A stretch of 64,000 nt of DNA from JABJGO01 sp963921245 (lineage in GTDB: Bacteria; Pseudomonadota; Alphaproteobacteria; Rhodospirillales; Casp-alpha2). A program made the translations under genes and the position numbers. Where the stretch lies: the NCBI GenBank assembly GCA_963921245.4, contig CAWUEY030000001.1:1240001-1304000 (forward strand). Reading direction: 5' to 3'. Position 1 is the first letter of the stretch. Every line of letters starts with the position of its first letter. The notes under the pieces were generated by a model. That model made no database searches, was not told the DNA's origin, and saw nothing but the letters and a program-made list of their open reading frames with translations. This document shows, piece by piece, positions 1-9,189 of the stretch.

Positions 1-1264
1 CAAGGATGGTATCCGCCGTAAACGCAGGCGTCACAACGCCCGCGTGGGGCGCGAAAGCAGCGTTTTCCTGCTCTTCCAGAGGGGTGCCACCGCGGACCGA
101 CATGCGATAGAGCGCGTAGGCCCCCAAGGCACCGTGAGTAATAACAAAATACCAGAGGTAACCGGTTGGTCCCAGATTTGAGATGGCAATCGTGGCCGCA
201 GGCGGGCCAATAATGGCCCCCGTACCGGAGGCTAACAAAAGCGTGCTGCTGGCAGCGAGCATTTGCTTGGTGGTCAGCCGGTCATGAGTGTGTGATATGC
301 ACAGCGAATACATCGGGAGAGCCAGGCCGCCGAGGACGCAAAACAGGATCATGGTTTGCAACGGGTCTATGATGCGGAAGACGGCCCCGACCCCGGCAAC
401 CACAGCCGCCAATATGGTCACGGCCATAATGACAACCCGCCGGTCCAGCTTGTCGGAAAGTATGCCAATGGGAAACTGCAACAGGACACTGCCGACAAAA
501 ATCAACGAAACCAGAATGGATACCTCGCCAATAGACATACCAATGCCGTCACCGTAAACGGCGGTGATGCTGATCAAAGCTCCGTTGGTCATGCCAACAA
601 CGGCCATGCCGACAACGCCCAGTGGTGCCAGTTTATAGAGTTTCACCAACCCCAGTTTTTCCGGTTCCTCGAAGCTCGGTGCCGGGCTTGCGGCAAGCAG
701 AAGCGGTATCAGGGCGATGGAAATCAAAACCGAGCAAACAACGTAGAGGTCGAGCGCCATGGGATGGGACATGTTCAACAGCAACGGTCCACCGCCCATG
801 CCGCCCACGTTCATGATCATGTAAATGGAAAGGAGCACCCCGCGGGTCTGGTTCGTTGCGCGATCATTCAACCAGCTTTCCGATATGATATAGATGCCCG
901 CAAAGGCAAAACCGGTGAAAATTCGACCAATAAACCAGATGTAAGGATCAATTATCATGCCGTGGATCAAGGGCGAAACGGATGCCAGGGATGCCAGAGC
1001 TGCAAACACCCTTACGTGACCGACCCGCGATACCAGTCTGGGCGTTAGGATGGAACTGAACAGGAAGCCCACGAAGTAACCGGACATCACATACCCGGTG
1101 GTCGTGGTATCAAAACCTTCGAAATTTGCTCTCAAACCAAGGAGTGTTCCCTGAAGGCCACTGCTTAGGCTGCAGACGGCAATACTTAACAATAACGCCC
1201 AGCATGCCGCGGTCGCGGAGATGAGAGATGAAGAGTTGCTGCCGGTTGGTGGAGACGTGCTCAT
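1..1264 (-). CDS. MFS transporter, 3' end cut by window edge
   Basis: The reading frame opens at the ATG at 1264 and runs off the left edge without a stop, giving about 421 residues. The translation has many hydrophobic membrane-length segments separated by short basic loops (for example GKLSDKLDRR near the middle), which is the classic major facilitator pattern of roughly 12 helices with the conserved loop between helices 2 and 3 repeated in the second half. The soluble tail at the far end reads into the edge. It is probably an inner-membrane exporter or uptake carrier of the YcaD-like type; the substrate cannot be told. It points away from the SDR gene at 1525, so the two share a 260-base divergent intergenic region. 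Confidence 0.8.
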   Translation of the reverse strand, partial: MSTSPPTGSNSSSLISATAACWALLLSIAVCSLSSGLQGTLLGLRANFEGFDTTTTGYVMSGYFVGFLFSSILTPRLVSRVGHVRVFAALASLASVSPLIHGMIIDPYIWFIGRIFTGFAFAGIYIISESWLNDRATNQTRGVLLSIYMIMNVGGMGGGPLLLNMSHPMALDLYVVCSVLISIALIPLLLAASPAPSFEEPEKLGLVKLYKLAPLGVVGMAVVGMTNGALISITAVYGDGIGMSIGEVSILVSLIFVGSVLLQFPIGILSDKLDRRVVIMAVTILAAVVAGVGAVFRIIDPLQTMILFCVLGGLALPMYSLCISHTHDRLTTKQMLAASSTLLLASGTGAIIGPPAATIAISNLGPTGYLWYFVITHGALGAYALYRMSVRGGTPLEEQENAAFAPHAGVVTPAFTADTIL

Positions 1265-1524
1265 TTTTTCTGGATATGCCCAGTGAGGAATGCTGTTACT
1301 CGCCGGTGATACGCCTCACAACGCCGGCCTGCAACAGAATTTGACAATGGATTCAGGAAAACAAATCCGCTTCCCGGGGCGTGGGGGGATGTGTTGAGTT
1401 CAAATCGCGCGCGCATGCAGAAGAAATCTGGTTTCAGCGTATCATCGTTGAGTGGCGATAAGCCATCCTATGCGCAGATTCTCCAGCTGGAAACCTGCCC
1501 CGGTTTGCCGTAGGTTATGGCGTC

Positions 1525-2307
1525 ATGAGCGAAACAGAAATCAATCCGCCGGGCGACAGATTGCCTGAATCACCTGAACGGAAAACTGTTGTGATTACGG
1601 GGGCAAGTCGGGGTATTGGGCACTATACGGCGAAGTGTTTTTTGGACCGGGGATGGCAAATTATCACCTGTTCGCGCGATGACGCACCACCGGAATGCAA
1701 ACGAGACCCTAACTGGACCTGTCACGTACCGACCGACCTGTCCGACCCGGATAGCATCGCCGCTTTTATTGCAGAAGTGCAGGACCGCGTCGGTGAGGGA
1801 GCTGTTCATGCCCTAGTGAACAATGCCGGTTTGTCACCGAAAACGCCCTTCAAGGAAAGACTGGGATGCTTGAATGGCGATCTGGAGGCGTGGCAGGAGA
1901 TTTTTGAAATCAATTTTTATGCGGCTCTACGATTATCTCGGGGACTGGCGGCGCCATTACATCGGGGAAAAGGTGCAATCGTTAATGTTACGTCCATCGC
2001 CGGTCACAGGATTCATCCCTTTGCCGGTTCGGCATATTCCATTTCGAAAGCGGCGCTTTCCGCATTAACCCGCGAACTGGCCAATGAATTCGCCGCGCTG
2101 GATGTTCGGGTCAATGCCGTTGCCCCCGGCGAGATCGAAACCGAAATGATCCAACCTGAGTACGACGTTCTGATCCCTCGCATTCCGCTTGATCGGATGG
2201 GTGCGCCCGCCGATGTGGCGGGGACAATATATTACCTCTGCTCCGAAGACTCCCGGTATGTGACAGGTACGGAAATCTGGGTGACCGGTGGACAGCATCT
2301 GTTCTGA
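1525..2307 (+). CDS. Short-chain dehydrogenase/reductase (SDR)
   Basis: A 260-residue classical SDR, an NAD(P)-dependent oxidoreductase of unknown substrate. Visible motifs are the cofactor-binding TGASRGIG at residues 25-32, NNAG at 99-102, and the catalytic set N130, S157, Y171 and K175 (YSISK). The length is normal for the family. It has an N-terminal extension of about 20 polar residues before the first strand. It is divergent from the MFS gene and followed by a 440-base gap, so it is probably a single-gene unit. Substrate class could be a sugar, polyol or 3-oxoacyl compound; nothing nearby decides this. Confidence 0.88.
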   Translation: MSETEINPPGDRLPESPERKTVVITGASRGIGHYTAKCFLDRGWQIITCSRDDAPPECKRDPNWTCHVPTDLSDPDSIAAFIAEVQDRVGEGAVHALVNNAGLSPKTPFKERLGCLNGDLEAWQEIFEINFYAALRLSRGLAAPLHRGKGAIVNVTSIAGHRIHPFAGSAYSISKAALSALTRELANEFAALDVRVNAVAPGEIETEMIQPEYDVLIPRIPLDRMGAPADVAGTIYYLCSEDSRYVTGTEIWVTGGQHLF

Positions 2308-2746
2308 ATGCAGATGGGAACGAATTTGGCTTGAAACCGACTGGGAATTGAACTGTGACGGCCTGGTCCATGACGGAACTGCTGGACAAAAACATTGAAG
2401 GAGCGCTGGAATCCGGATCGGCGGACGATGGTCAAATATCCCGTTTTCGCAGTACAGTTTTTGCGTCCTATAAGGCCGGACTATAGGAATGGAAGAGCCA
2501 GTTTTCGCATCCTGGACAACATCCGTAGACTCTGGAATGCCGGAAAGATTGCAATGCGCCGGTAGAGCGGCGACATCCGTGCGTTTCATATATCTTGTAG
2601 TTATCCACAAAGTTTGTGACAATATATTGACAGTTTCCTTCCCGTTTAGGTTTTCTCGTTGTACACTTACATGACCAGGCCCTGTTCACGGATCAGGGTT
2701 CACAGTGTATAAGATAACGACTTATAAGATAACGGCTGAGGCAGGT
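2308..2746. other. Gene-poor intergenic stretch
   Basis: No convincing gene lies here. A 38-codon open frame (ATG 2370 to stop 2486) exists but has no clear ribosome site or recognisable product. A TTGACA at 2627-2632 has no well-spaced -10 partner. Just before the next gene a 13-base unit, TTATAAGATAACG-like, occurs twice in a row (about 2707-2733), which may be a regulatory or spacer repeat. Confidence 0.4.
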
Positions 2747-5700
2747 ATGGTTGACAGGCCCACATCAATTGACAACGGATCGCCCGGAAAATCAGACGAG
2801 TCTGATATCGCGAGCGATACCACGCAGTTACCGGAAAGTCAGTATGATTTTTCGAATGCAGGGTCGCGAACGCGGTCCAGGGGCCAGGAGGCGGAAGACG
2901 TCTCATTCGTTGAAATGCCCGGTTTGGAGCCGCCGAAATGGAAGCCGCCTTTTTTGTTGCGCTACCGGATTCCTGTCATCGTGGGCGTTCTGGTCACAGT
3001 GGGCTGGAGTATTCTCGTCCATCAGACCGTTGGGCGCTATCTGGGCTGGAACAATCTCGGGATTTTGCTGCCCCATGAACTGGGTGGGATCGCCGCTGGT
3101 GCTGTTACACCGCTAGCCCTGTTGTGGATGGTTGTCGCGTTTTTTGAACGGGGGCGCAGCCTGCGTCACGAAACGGAGGCACTGCGCTGGCAACTGAGCC
3201 AGTTGGCCTACCCGTCAGAACGGGCTCAAATCCGTTTGCAGGAAGTTACCGGTTCCCTTCGCAAACAGGCGCAGGAACTGACCCGTGCGTCCCATATCGC
3301 CGCGACACAGGCGGAATCCGTTGTCGGCGAGGTCAAACGCCGATCCATCGAGCTGTCGCAGGTTTCCGAGGATGCGGACCTTCGTGCCCGGGCCATATCG
3401 GAGGCTCTCAAACGACAAACCGATGACCTACGCGATGTCACTTCCAGGGCGGTAGAACGGACGCGCGAGGTTAGTGATACCCTCTACGAGCGTTCTCAGG
3501 ACCTGGTGACATCGTCCGATCGGGCCTCGGCCAACGCAGAGGCCCTGAATGACTCACTGCGGGATCGATCCCGTGAACTGGTATCCGGTGCCGAGGAAGC
3601 CACGCGAGCAACGGAACAGGTCACGCAGGTGTTCGTGGAACGGGGAGAGCAGTTTTCCGATGCTGTTCACGCCGCAGTCCGACAAAGCGATACGGTCGGA
3701 AAGGTGCTCGAAGAAAAAGCCCGCGCGCTAATCGCGCAGGTCCGCAATGCGACTAAGCATTTTGAAACCGGCGCGCAAACTCTCGAACAACGGGCAGCCG
3801 TGATGTCGGATCGTTCGGAAAAAGCGGGGCAGCAGACTGAAATGCTGCGCAACATGCTGAACAATCAGCATGTTGTACTCTCTGAAGCCGCTGAAAACCT
3901 GGAGCGCCGTGCCGGGGAGATTGAAGGTTCGTTATCCCATCAGAGCCGTGCTCTGCGCGATACTTCCGAGGTGGTTTCCGAGAGCGTCCGCGAAACTGTG
4001 GGTGATCTAGAGCGTACAACGCGTGATCTGAATGGCGCGACCCAACGGGCCAGTGAGCGTGTTCGTGACGTGGGTGAAGAGTTCCGTAGGCGGATTGACG
4101 AGGTGAACACAATTACCACGGACGCCGAAGTCGGTGTGTCTTCGGTCACAAAAGCTCTTGAGAAAGGGGCCGATAGCCTGACCACGGTCCGTGATCGCGT
4201 GATTGGCGAAATGGGCCGTGTGGGTGAGGAGTTGCAAAAACGCTCAGATCAGCTGGATAAAACGTCCAGCGAAGCATCTGATCGTGTACGGAACTCCACC
4301 AATACCCTTGCCATGCAGGCGACGGATATCGAGCGAATTTCCAACGAAACCGAAGTTCGTTTGACGAAAGTCGGCGAGACACTTCGCGAACGATCCTCTG
4401 ATCTGGATCGGGTCACGGAAATGGCCTCAAACCGAATTTCGTTGATCAGCAATAACTTCTCTGAACAGGTGACAATCATTGACGGGGCGGCAGAGCGGGG
4501 CATTTCCAATGTTGAAAAAGTTCGCTCGTCGCTGCAACGATCCGCGGCCACGGTCGAGGAAACATCATCTAGGACCCAGGAAACAGTGGATGATTTGCGC
4601 GGACAGCTCGACGGAATGGGGCAACTAGCAGAGGGGGTCAGCAACCGCCTGAACCAACTCAGTCAGGGTATCGACACGGAAACCCGGAAACTTAGGAGTG
4701 CTTCCAATGAGACGCTCCGCTCACTGGATACGGTACAGCAAGGCATCAAAGAGGAAGGCACCCGGCTAACCGAAGTAAACGAACGGATTTCCACGAGCTC
4801 CCAAAAAGGCGCGGAGGCCCTGTTACTTCGCGCTGATGAACTCAATGAAGCTGCCGATGGTGTCGAAACCCGTCTGGACGGTGTCAGCGAAATCATTAAA
4901 GCCAGGCTAATGGAATTGCTGGCGACATCCGGTGAAGCCTCACAAAGCGTGAAAACCCTGAGCGATCTATTGGGCGAACGGGTTGGCGATATATCGCGCG
5001 TTTCCGACGTGGCTTCCGAAAGTATCGGACGCAGTGAGCATGCCTTGCGTCAGTCCTCTCGGGAACTGACCAATTCCACGGATCGGGCCGCCCGTTTACT
5101 GTCCCTTGTCAGTGATGCTTTCGACCGCCAAGCCAAAGGCTTGCATGGAACAACCGATGAAGCGACACAACGGCTTTCCACGTTGTCCGAGCAATTGGAA
5201 GGACATGCGAAAGACCTGGAAGGTCGGCTGGCAGGCGTTGATGAGCGGATGCGCGAAAGTGCCGATGGTTTGAAATCACAAGCGGCCAGGCTGGGTGAAA
5301 CGGTCGATACGGCGAGCAACTGCATCGAAGGCGTTACCGACAAGTTGCGACAATCCACGGCAGGGATTTCGGAAAGCACAGGGAACGCCATTGAATCGCT
5401 GAGTTCCACAAGTGAGCAAATTCGCGAACAAATCAGGCAGGCCGTATCGGAATCCGACACTGCTTCCACACAAATGCGTGAAATCACCGAGGTATTCGGA
5501 AACCACGCTACCAGCATGAGTGCGGCCCTCAATCAATCGCAGACAAAACTGAATTCACTTGTGGAGCTTTTGAGTGAGCGCACGGACCAGATGGGGACTT
5601 CCAGTGAACGGGCGACTGAGAGCATGCGATCCTATAGTGACAGATTAGAGAATTCCGCCCGGAAAATCGCCGATGTCAGTACCACGGCGGGTGAGCAGTT

Positions 5701-6934
5701 GGATGGCGTTGCCAAAACCCTTGCGCAACGCACGACCGACGTTGATGAGGCCGTGGACAAGGCAACCAGGCTGTTTTCCGAGGTTTCATCCACCATGGCC
5801 AAACAATCGGAAAATCTGGACACCATTTCCGAGCGTGCCGCCCATGGGGTCGATGCGGCCAGAGACATGTTACGCGGGCAATCCGAAGAACTGGATGCCG
5901 CCGCCACACGTACGTCCGATAGTCTCCGTGAAATCAGTAATGCAGTGACACAACGCATTCAGGAGCTGGATGAAGCCGCCCACCGGGCGCGGACAGGGAT
6001 GGAGTCGGCGGCAGATTCTGTTGGCGGTAACGCCACAGAACTGGGGGGGGTCGCGGCCAGTGCGATTGAGCGTTTGGGCGAGTTTGGCAAGGCTCTCACC
6101 TCCCATGCAGCCAATACCGTAATGGTGGTAGATGATAACGCCAGTAAACTGCAAAAGGCGTCGTCGCACCTACAACAGACCATTAGCAAAGCAGACAGCA
6201 TTTCGACGGATATTGCCGACAAGATGACCTCCACCAATCGCATGGTCAAGCATCAGATGCAGGAGGTTGCCAGCTCTGCTCAGAACGCGGACAAGGCCAT
6301 GGAAAAATTGTCAGGATCCATTTCTGACAGACACAAGGAAGTTGTTTCTGCGACAGACGATTCCCTGAAACATTTAAAGGCCTGGGATAAACAGGTCAAA
6401 TCTCAGGCTCAGGACCTGCAGCGGGTATCTGAAGAGCTTGTGTCGCAAACCGAAAGTGCTGTCGACAACCTTCACGAACGAACGACCGAGATGCGGGCGG
6501 TATCTGAAAGTGCGGAAGAACTTCTCCAGGAATTGAAAGAGCGCGCCAAACTGGCGGCAACGGATGATTTCCTGAGGCACGCTACCTTTGTCATGGAACG
6601 GTTGCAGTCGCTGGCGGTCGATATGAACCGCATGTTGGAGACCGAGGTAACGGAAGAAGACTGGCGGCGCTATAACCGTGGCGAAAAAGGCGTGTTTGTG
6701 CGCAAGCTTCTTGGTTTCCGCGAAAAGGTAAAGCTCGGCATTATTGAGGAACATTTCCAGGAAGATCAGGCGTTCCGCGATTATGTGACACGCTACATCC
6801 GTCAGTTCCACAATCTGGTGGAAGAGGCGAAAAAGCGGGATACGGAAAACGTCATGAACACCACGTTGCTGTCTTCGGATATGGGTAAACTGTTCATGTT
6901 GCTGAACCGCGCTATTGATCGCGAGGGGAATTAG
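2747..6934 (+). CDS. Giant membrane-anchored coiled-coil protein with 44 tandem 25-residue repeats, TipN-like architecture
   Basis: About 1,395 residues. I start at the ATG at 2747, which has GAGG just upstream; an in-frame GTG at 2705 would add 14 residues. The layout is a polar N-terminus, two membrane helices (about residues 74-93 and 113-133), then a helical rod from about 171 to 1266, then a C-terminal domain of about 130 residues. The rod is built from 44 head-to-tail units, 43 of exactly 25 residues and one of 21 (the 19th), with the pattern L-x-x-[RQ]-[SA]-x-x-L and an Ala near position 15 (for example LYERSQDL, LRDRSREL, LSERTDQM). Two short transmembrane helices plus a long coiled coil recall the alphaproteobacterial cell-pole factor TipN; that link is inference from architecture and from a remembered similarity of the C-terminal domain. 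Its stop overlaps that of the convergent cbiX-like gene by 4 bases. Confidence 0.85.
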   Translation: MVDRPTSIDNGSPGKSDESDIASDTTQLPESQYDFSNAGSRTRSRGQEAEDVSFVEMPGLEPPKWKPPFLLRYRIPVIVGVLVTVGWSILVHQTVGRYLGWNNLGILLPHELGGIAAGAVTPLALLWMVVAFFERGRSLRHETEALRWQLSQLAYPSERAQIRLQEVTGSLRKQAQELTRASHIAATQAESVVGEVKRRSIELSQVSEDADLRARAISEALKRQTDDLRDVTSRAVERTREVSDTLYERSQDLVTSSDRASANAEALNDSLRDRSRELVSGAEEATRATEQVTQVFVERGEQFSDAVHAAVRQSDTVGKVLEEKARALIAQVRNATKHFETGAQTLEQRAAVMSDRSEKAGQQTEMLRNMLNNQHVVLSEAAENLERRAGEIEGSLSHQSRALRDTSEVVSESVRETVGDLERTTRDLNGATQRASERVRDVGEEFRRRIDEVNTITTDAEVGVSSVTKALEKGADSLTTVRDRVIGEMGRVGEELQKRSDQLDKTSSEASDRVRNSTNTLAMQATDIERISNETEVRLTKVGETLRERSSDLDRVTEMASNRISLISNNFSEQVTIIDGAAERGISNVEKVRSSLQRSAATVEETSSRTQETVDDLRGQLDGMGQLAEGVSNRLNQLSQGIDTETRKLRSASNETLRSLDTVQQGIKEEGTRLTEVNERISTSSQKGAEALLLRADELNEAADGVETRLDGVSEIIKARLMELLATSGEASQSVKTLSDLLGERVGDISRVSDVASESIGRSEHALRQSSRELTNSTDRAARLLSLVSDAFDRQAKGLHGTTDEATQRLSTLSEQLEGHAKDLEGRLAGVDERMRESADGLKSQAARLGETVDTASNCIEGVTDKLRQSTAGISESTGNAIESLSSTSEQIREQIRQAVSESDTASTQMREITEVFGNHATSMSAALNQSQTKLNSLVELLSERTDQMGTSSERATESMRSYSDRLENSARKIADVSTTAGEQLDGVAKTLAQRTTDVDEAVDKATRLFSEVSSTMAKQSENLDTISERAAHGVDAARDMLRGQSEELDAAATRTSDSLREISNAVTQRIQELDEAAHRARTGMESAADSVGGNATELGGVAASAIERLGEFGKALTSHAANTVMVVDDNASKLQKASSHLQQTISKADSISTDIADKMTSTNRMVKHQMQEVASSAQNADKAMEKLSGSISDRHKEVVSATDDSLKHLKAWDKQVKSQAQDLQRVSEELVSQTESAVDNLHERTTEMRAVSESAEELLQELKERAKLAATDDFLRHATFVMERLQSLAVDMNRMLETEVTEEDWRRYNRGEKGVFVRKLLGFREKVKLGIIEEHFQEDQAFRDYVTRYIRQFHNLVEEAKKRDTENVMNTTLLSSDMGKLFMLLNRAIDREGN

Positions 6935-7800
6935 AGCACCGCGCTCCCCGAGACGGCTTTATCCCAATCCAGCACACGGTCGCGGATGATATGGGTGACA
7001 TGTGTGCCACAGCCAACAACCGGCAGATACCAGATCGTTCGCCCGCCGCATTGATGCGGCCCGATGGTTTCTCCACCCTTCATTTTACACATAAAATCCG
7101 GGCTGTCTGACAGTCCACGGAAAGCGCGCGGAATATCCCGGGTCGAATGGCTGCCCAGTGTCATGAGATAGGGAACAACAATGATACTCGGTGTGCTGAC
7201 ATGTTTCTGCCAGTCAGCAATCAGGGGAGGTTCTTCAAGAAACACAGCGAGACTAGTTTTGACATTGCAATCGCGCGCAAGATATCGAGCAAGGGTGCGG
7301 GCCTGCTCTGCGTTTGTGCTATCCTTTTCTGTGCCATGCGCAGCGACGATCATGGCGGTTTCCGAGGGTGCGAGGCTGTTTTGGGATACAATTGCCGCGA
7401 CGGCTTGTTGCACGTGCTCGCCAACCTCCGGATGGGTGCCGACGCTGTCGCAAAGGTGTATCCGCCGTCGTTTTCCACCTTCCACGGTTTCGGTGAGTTT
7501 CCCCGTCAGGTTTAGTGCAGAAGGAATGAGCGCATCGATGGAGTAGCCATTACTGACCATGAAGGGAACGACATAGATATCCGGTGTTGTTATCCCCGCC
7601 AGAACCTTGGCTGGCGGTGTGTTGCCGCGCAGGTAGCAGCCTAAAACTTCAGCAAACATTCCCTCCTGATTCAGTGCAGCTACATGACGCTCAACGAAAA
7701 ACGATGCAGCGGCGCTATTTTCAGAACCGTGTGCCACGATCAATACTGTGGCGTTTTTCCAGTGTTCGGGAAAATCCTTATTGCTGGCGTGATCAGCCAT
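6931..7800 (-). CDS. Two-domain CbiX/SirB-like chelatase
   Basis: About 289 residues from the ATG at 7800; the frame stays open further upstream but that part overlaps cobA and looks non-coding. Two CbiX-type halves are visible, each opening with an AHG motif: VAHGSEN near the N-terminus and AAHGTEK in the middle, matching the His that binds the metal in sirohydrochlorin cobalt/ferrochelatases. The gene starts 8 bases inside the end of cobA on the same strand, so the two are probably translationally coupled. Together with the siroheme-dependent sulfite reductase nearby, the likely role is iron insertion into sirohydrochlorin; cobalt insertion for cobalamin is the alternative. Confidence 0.78.
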   Translation of the reverse strand: MADHASNKDFPEHWKNATVLIVAHGSENSAAASFFVERHVAALNQEGMFAEVLGCYLRGNTPPAKVLAGITTPDIYVVPFMVSNGYSIDALIPSALNLTGKLTETVEGGKRRRIHLCDSVGTHPEVGEHVQQAVAAIVSQNSLAPSETAMIVAAHGTEKDSTNAEQARTLARYLARDCNVKTSLAVFLEEPPLIADWQKHVSTPSIIVVPYLMTLGSHSTRDIPRAFRGLSDSPDFMCKMKGGETIGPHQCGGRTIWYLPVVGCGTHVTHIIRDRVLDWDKAVSGSAVL

Positions 7801-8581
7801 GGGCTTTCGTGACCGCCTGAGCGGGCTCATTCGGCTCAAACCAGGAGATGAGGTCGGCCAGTTCAACCACAGTACCGATGACGAGAAGTGTTGCTCCGCT
7901 CAGGGCATTGTCGTGTATGTCGGGGGCCAGTCTTTGCAGGGTTGTTCGAATGACCTTCTGTTCGGGGCGGGTGCCCATGTTGATGGCGGCAGAAGGGGTT
8001 TCGGGCGGCAACCCCGCTTCTATCAGGCGTTTGGAAATGACATGGGCATTGTCCATGCCCATGTAGACCACGAGCGTGGTCTCGGGATCGGCAAGGCTGG
8101 CCCAATTGAGTTGCGGTTCATCGCCGTGTTGGGTGTGGCCGGTCACAAACCTTACACTGTGAGCGTGATCCCGGTGGGTTAGGGGAATGCCAGCATAAGC
8201 GGCACAACCGGCCGAGGATGTTATACCGGGAACAACCTCAAAGCGAATGCCGTTTTCCGCTAACCTCACAGCTTCTTCTCCACCCCGGCCGAACACAAAC
8301 GGATCACCGCCTTTCAAGCGCACGATTGTGCGATCTGATGAGACCAGACGGACTAACAGATCATTGATATCGTTTTGGGGCATATAGTGATCACGTGCCT
8401 GTTTGCCTGCGAAAATACGGGTTGCGCCGGGCGGGATCATGTCCAGGATTTGCTGGGAGACCAAACGGTCATAAACCACAACATCGGCGGACGAAATGAG
8501 TCTGGCAGCCTTGACGGTCAACAGGTTCGGATCGCCGGGGCCTGCGCCCACCAGATAAACAGTGGCAGTACGATCAGTCAT
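7793..8581 (-). CDS. cobA: Uroporphyrinogen-III C-methyltransferase (SUMT)
   Basis: 262 residues, the usual size of a stand-alone SUMT. It methylates uroporphyrinogen III at C2 and C7 with S-adenosylmethionine to give precorrin-2, the branch point to siroheme and cobalamin. The family signatures are clear: VGAGPGDPNLLT at the N-terminus (SAM-binding loop), VVYDRLVS, RLKGGDPFVFGRGGEE and VVPGITSS. There is no fused CysG dehydrogenase/chelatase domain; that activity is presumably partly supplied by the overlapping chelatase gene. It lies downstream of cysI and the DUF934 gene on the same strand after a 110-base gap. Confidence 0.92.
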   Translation of the reverse strand: MTDRTATVYLVGAGPGDPNLLTVKAARLISSADVVVYDRLVSQQILDMIPPGATRIFAGKQARDHYMPQNDINDLLVRLVSSDRTIVRLKGGDPFVFGRGGEEAVRLAENGIRFEVVPGITSSAGCAAYAGIPLTHRDHAHSVRFVTGHTQHGDEPQLNWASLADPETTLVVYMGMDNAHVISKRLIEAGLPPETPSAAINMGTRPEQKVIRTTLQRLAPDIHDNALSGATLLVIGTVVELADLISWFEPNEPAQAVTKAHG

Positions 8582-8691
8582 TTGATCCCCGTAAATTTAT
8601 CTATTTCCATCGCAAACGCTCGCCAAACGGAACAGCGATATCCGCATCGTTTGCAGCAGTTTTTAAAAAACGTCAATGGATTTGTCGGGTG

Positions 8692-9189
8692 TCATCCGGA
8701 TTGACGTAGACGCATCAGCGGATGGCGTGTATCCACGGCGTTCTGGTAAAACAGCGAGAATTCATCCATGGCGGCATCCCAGTCCTGTTCATTCAGGTGT
8801 TTGCCAAGTGTGATCGCATTTACACCACAGCGATGTAAAAACAGGAACTGGTCGCGAATGATGTGGCCCACCGCCCGGATTTCACCTGTAAAACCGTAGG
8901 TTTCCCGCAATCTCCGGGCGTGCGAAAAACCGCGCCCGTCGCTGAACACCGGAAAGTTAAGGACAAAAAGATCGATGTTCGCCAGATCGGCGGCGATCAG
9001 ATCAGGGGATTGATCCGGTTCAAGCAGAATACCGATCTGACCCGCCCGTTGCATGATCTCGGCTTTGTCATTTTGCCATCGCTCCACGTCAACAATAATT
9101 GCCTGCGTGCTATCCACGGGAAGGGCGTCTTCGGCGCTTACGGTAACGAAGGGATCTTCGATTTTTTTACCGTTCTTAATGAGCGTCAT
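8692..9189 (-). CDS. DUF934 protein, sulfite reductase partner
   Basis: 165 residues from the ATG at 9189 (MTLIKNGKKI). The frame is open much further upstream, but that part lies over cysI and is not supported. The C-terminal half, with DGRGFSHARRLRE and the CGVNAITLGKH segment, matches the DUF934 family, which in proteobacteria sits beside cysI and is thought to help sulfite reduction or electron supply; the exact role is not established. Its start overlaps the last 14 bases of cysI, which supports co-translation. Confidence 0.85.
   Translation of the reverse strand: MTLIKNGKKIEDPFVTVSAEDALPVDSTQAIIVDVERWQNDKAEIMQRAGQIGILLEPDQSPDLIAADLANIDLFVLNFPVFSDGRGFSHARRLRETYGFTGEIRAVGHIIRDQFLFLHRCGVNAITLGKHLNEQDWDAAMDEFSLFYQNAVDTRHPLMRLRQSG

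Noticed and set aside
356..1048. 230-residue plus-strand open frame
   Set aside because: It lies antisense over the MFS gene, whose translation has clear membrane helices; the antisense product is rich in Asn, Gln, His and Arg and resembles no protein.
2370..2486. 38-codon open frame before the coiled-coil gene
   Set aside because: Weak ribosome site, no recognisable product and too short to separate from chance.
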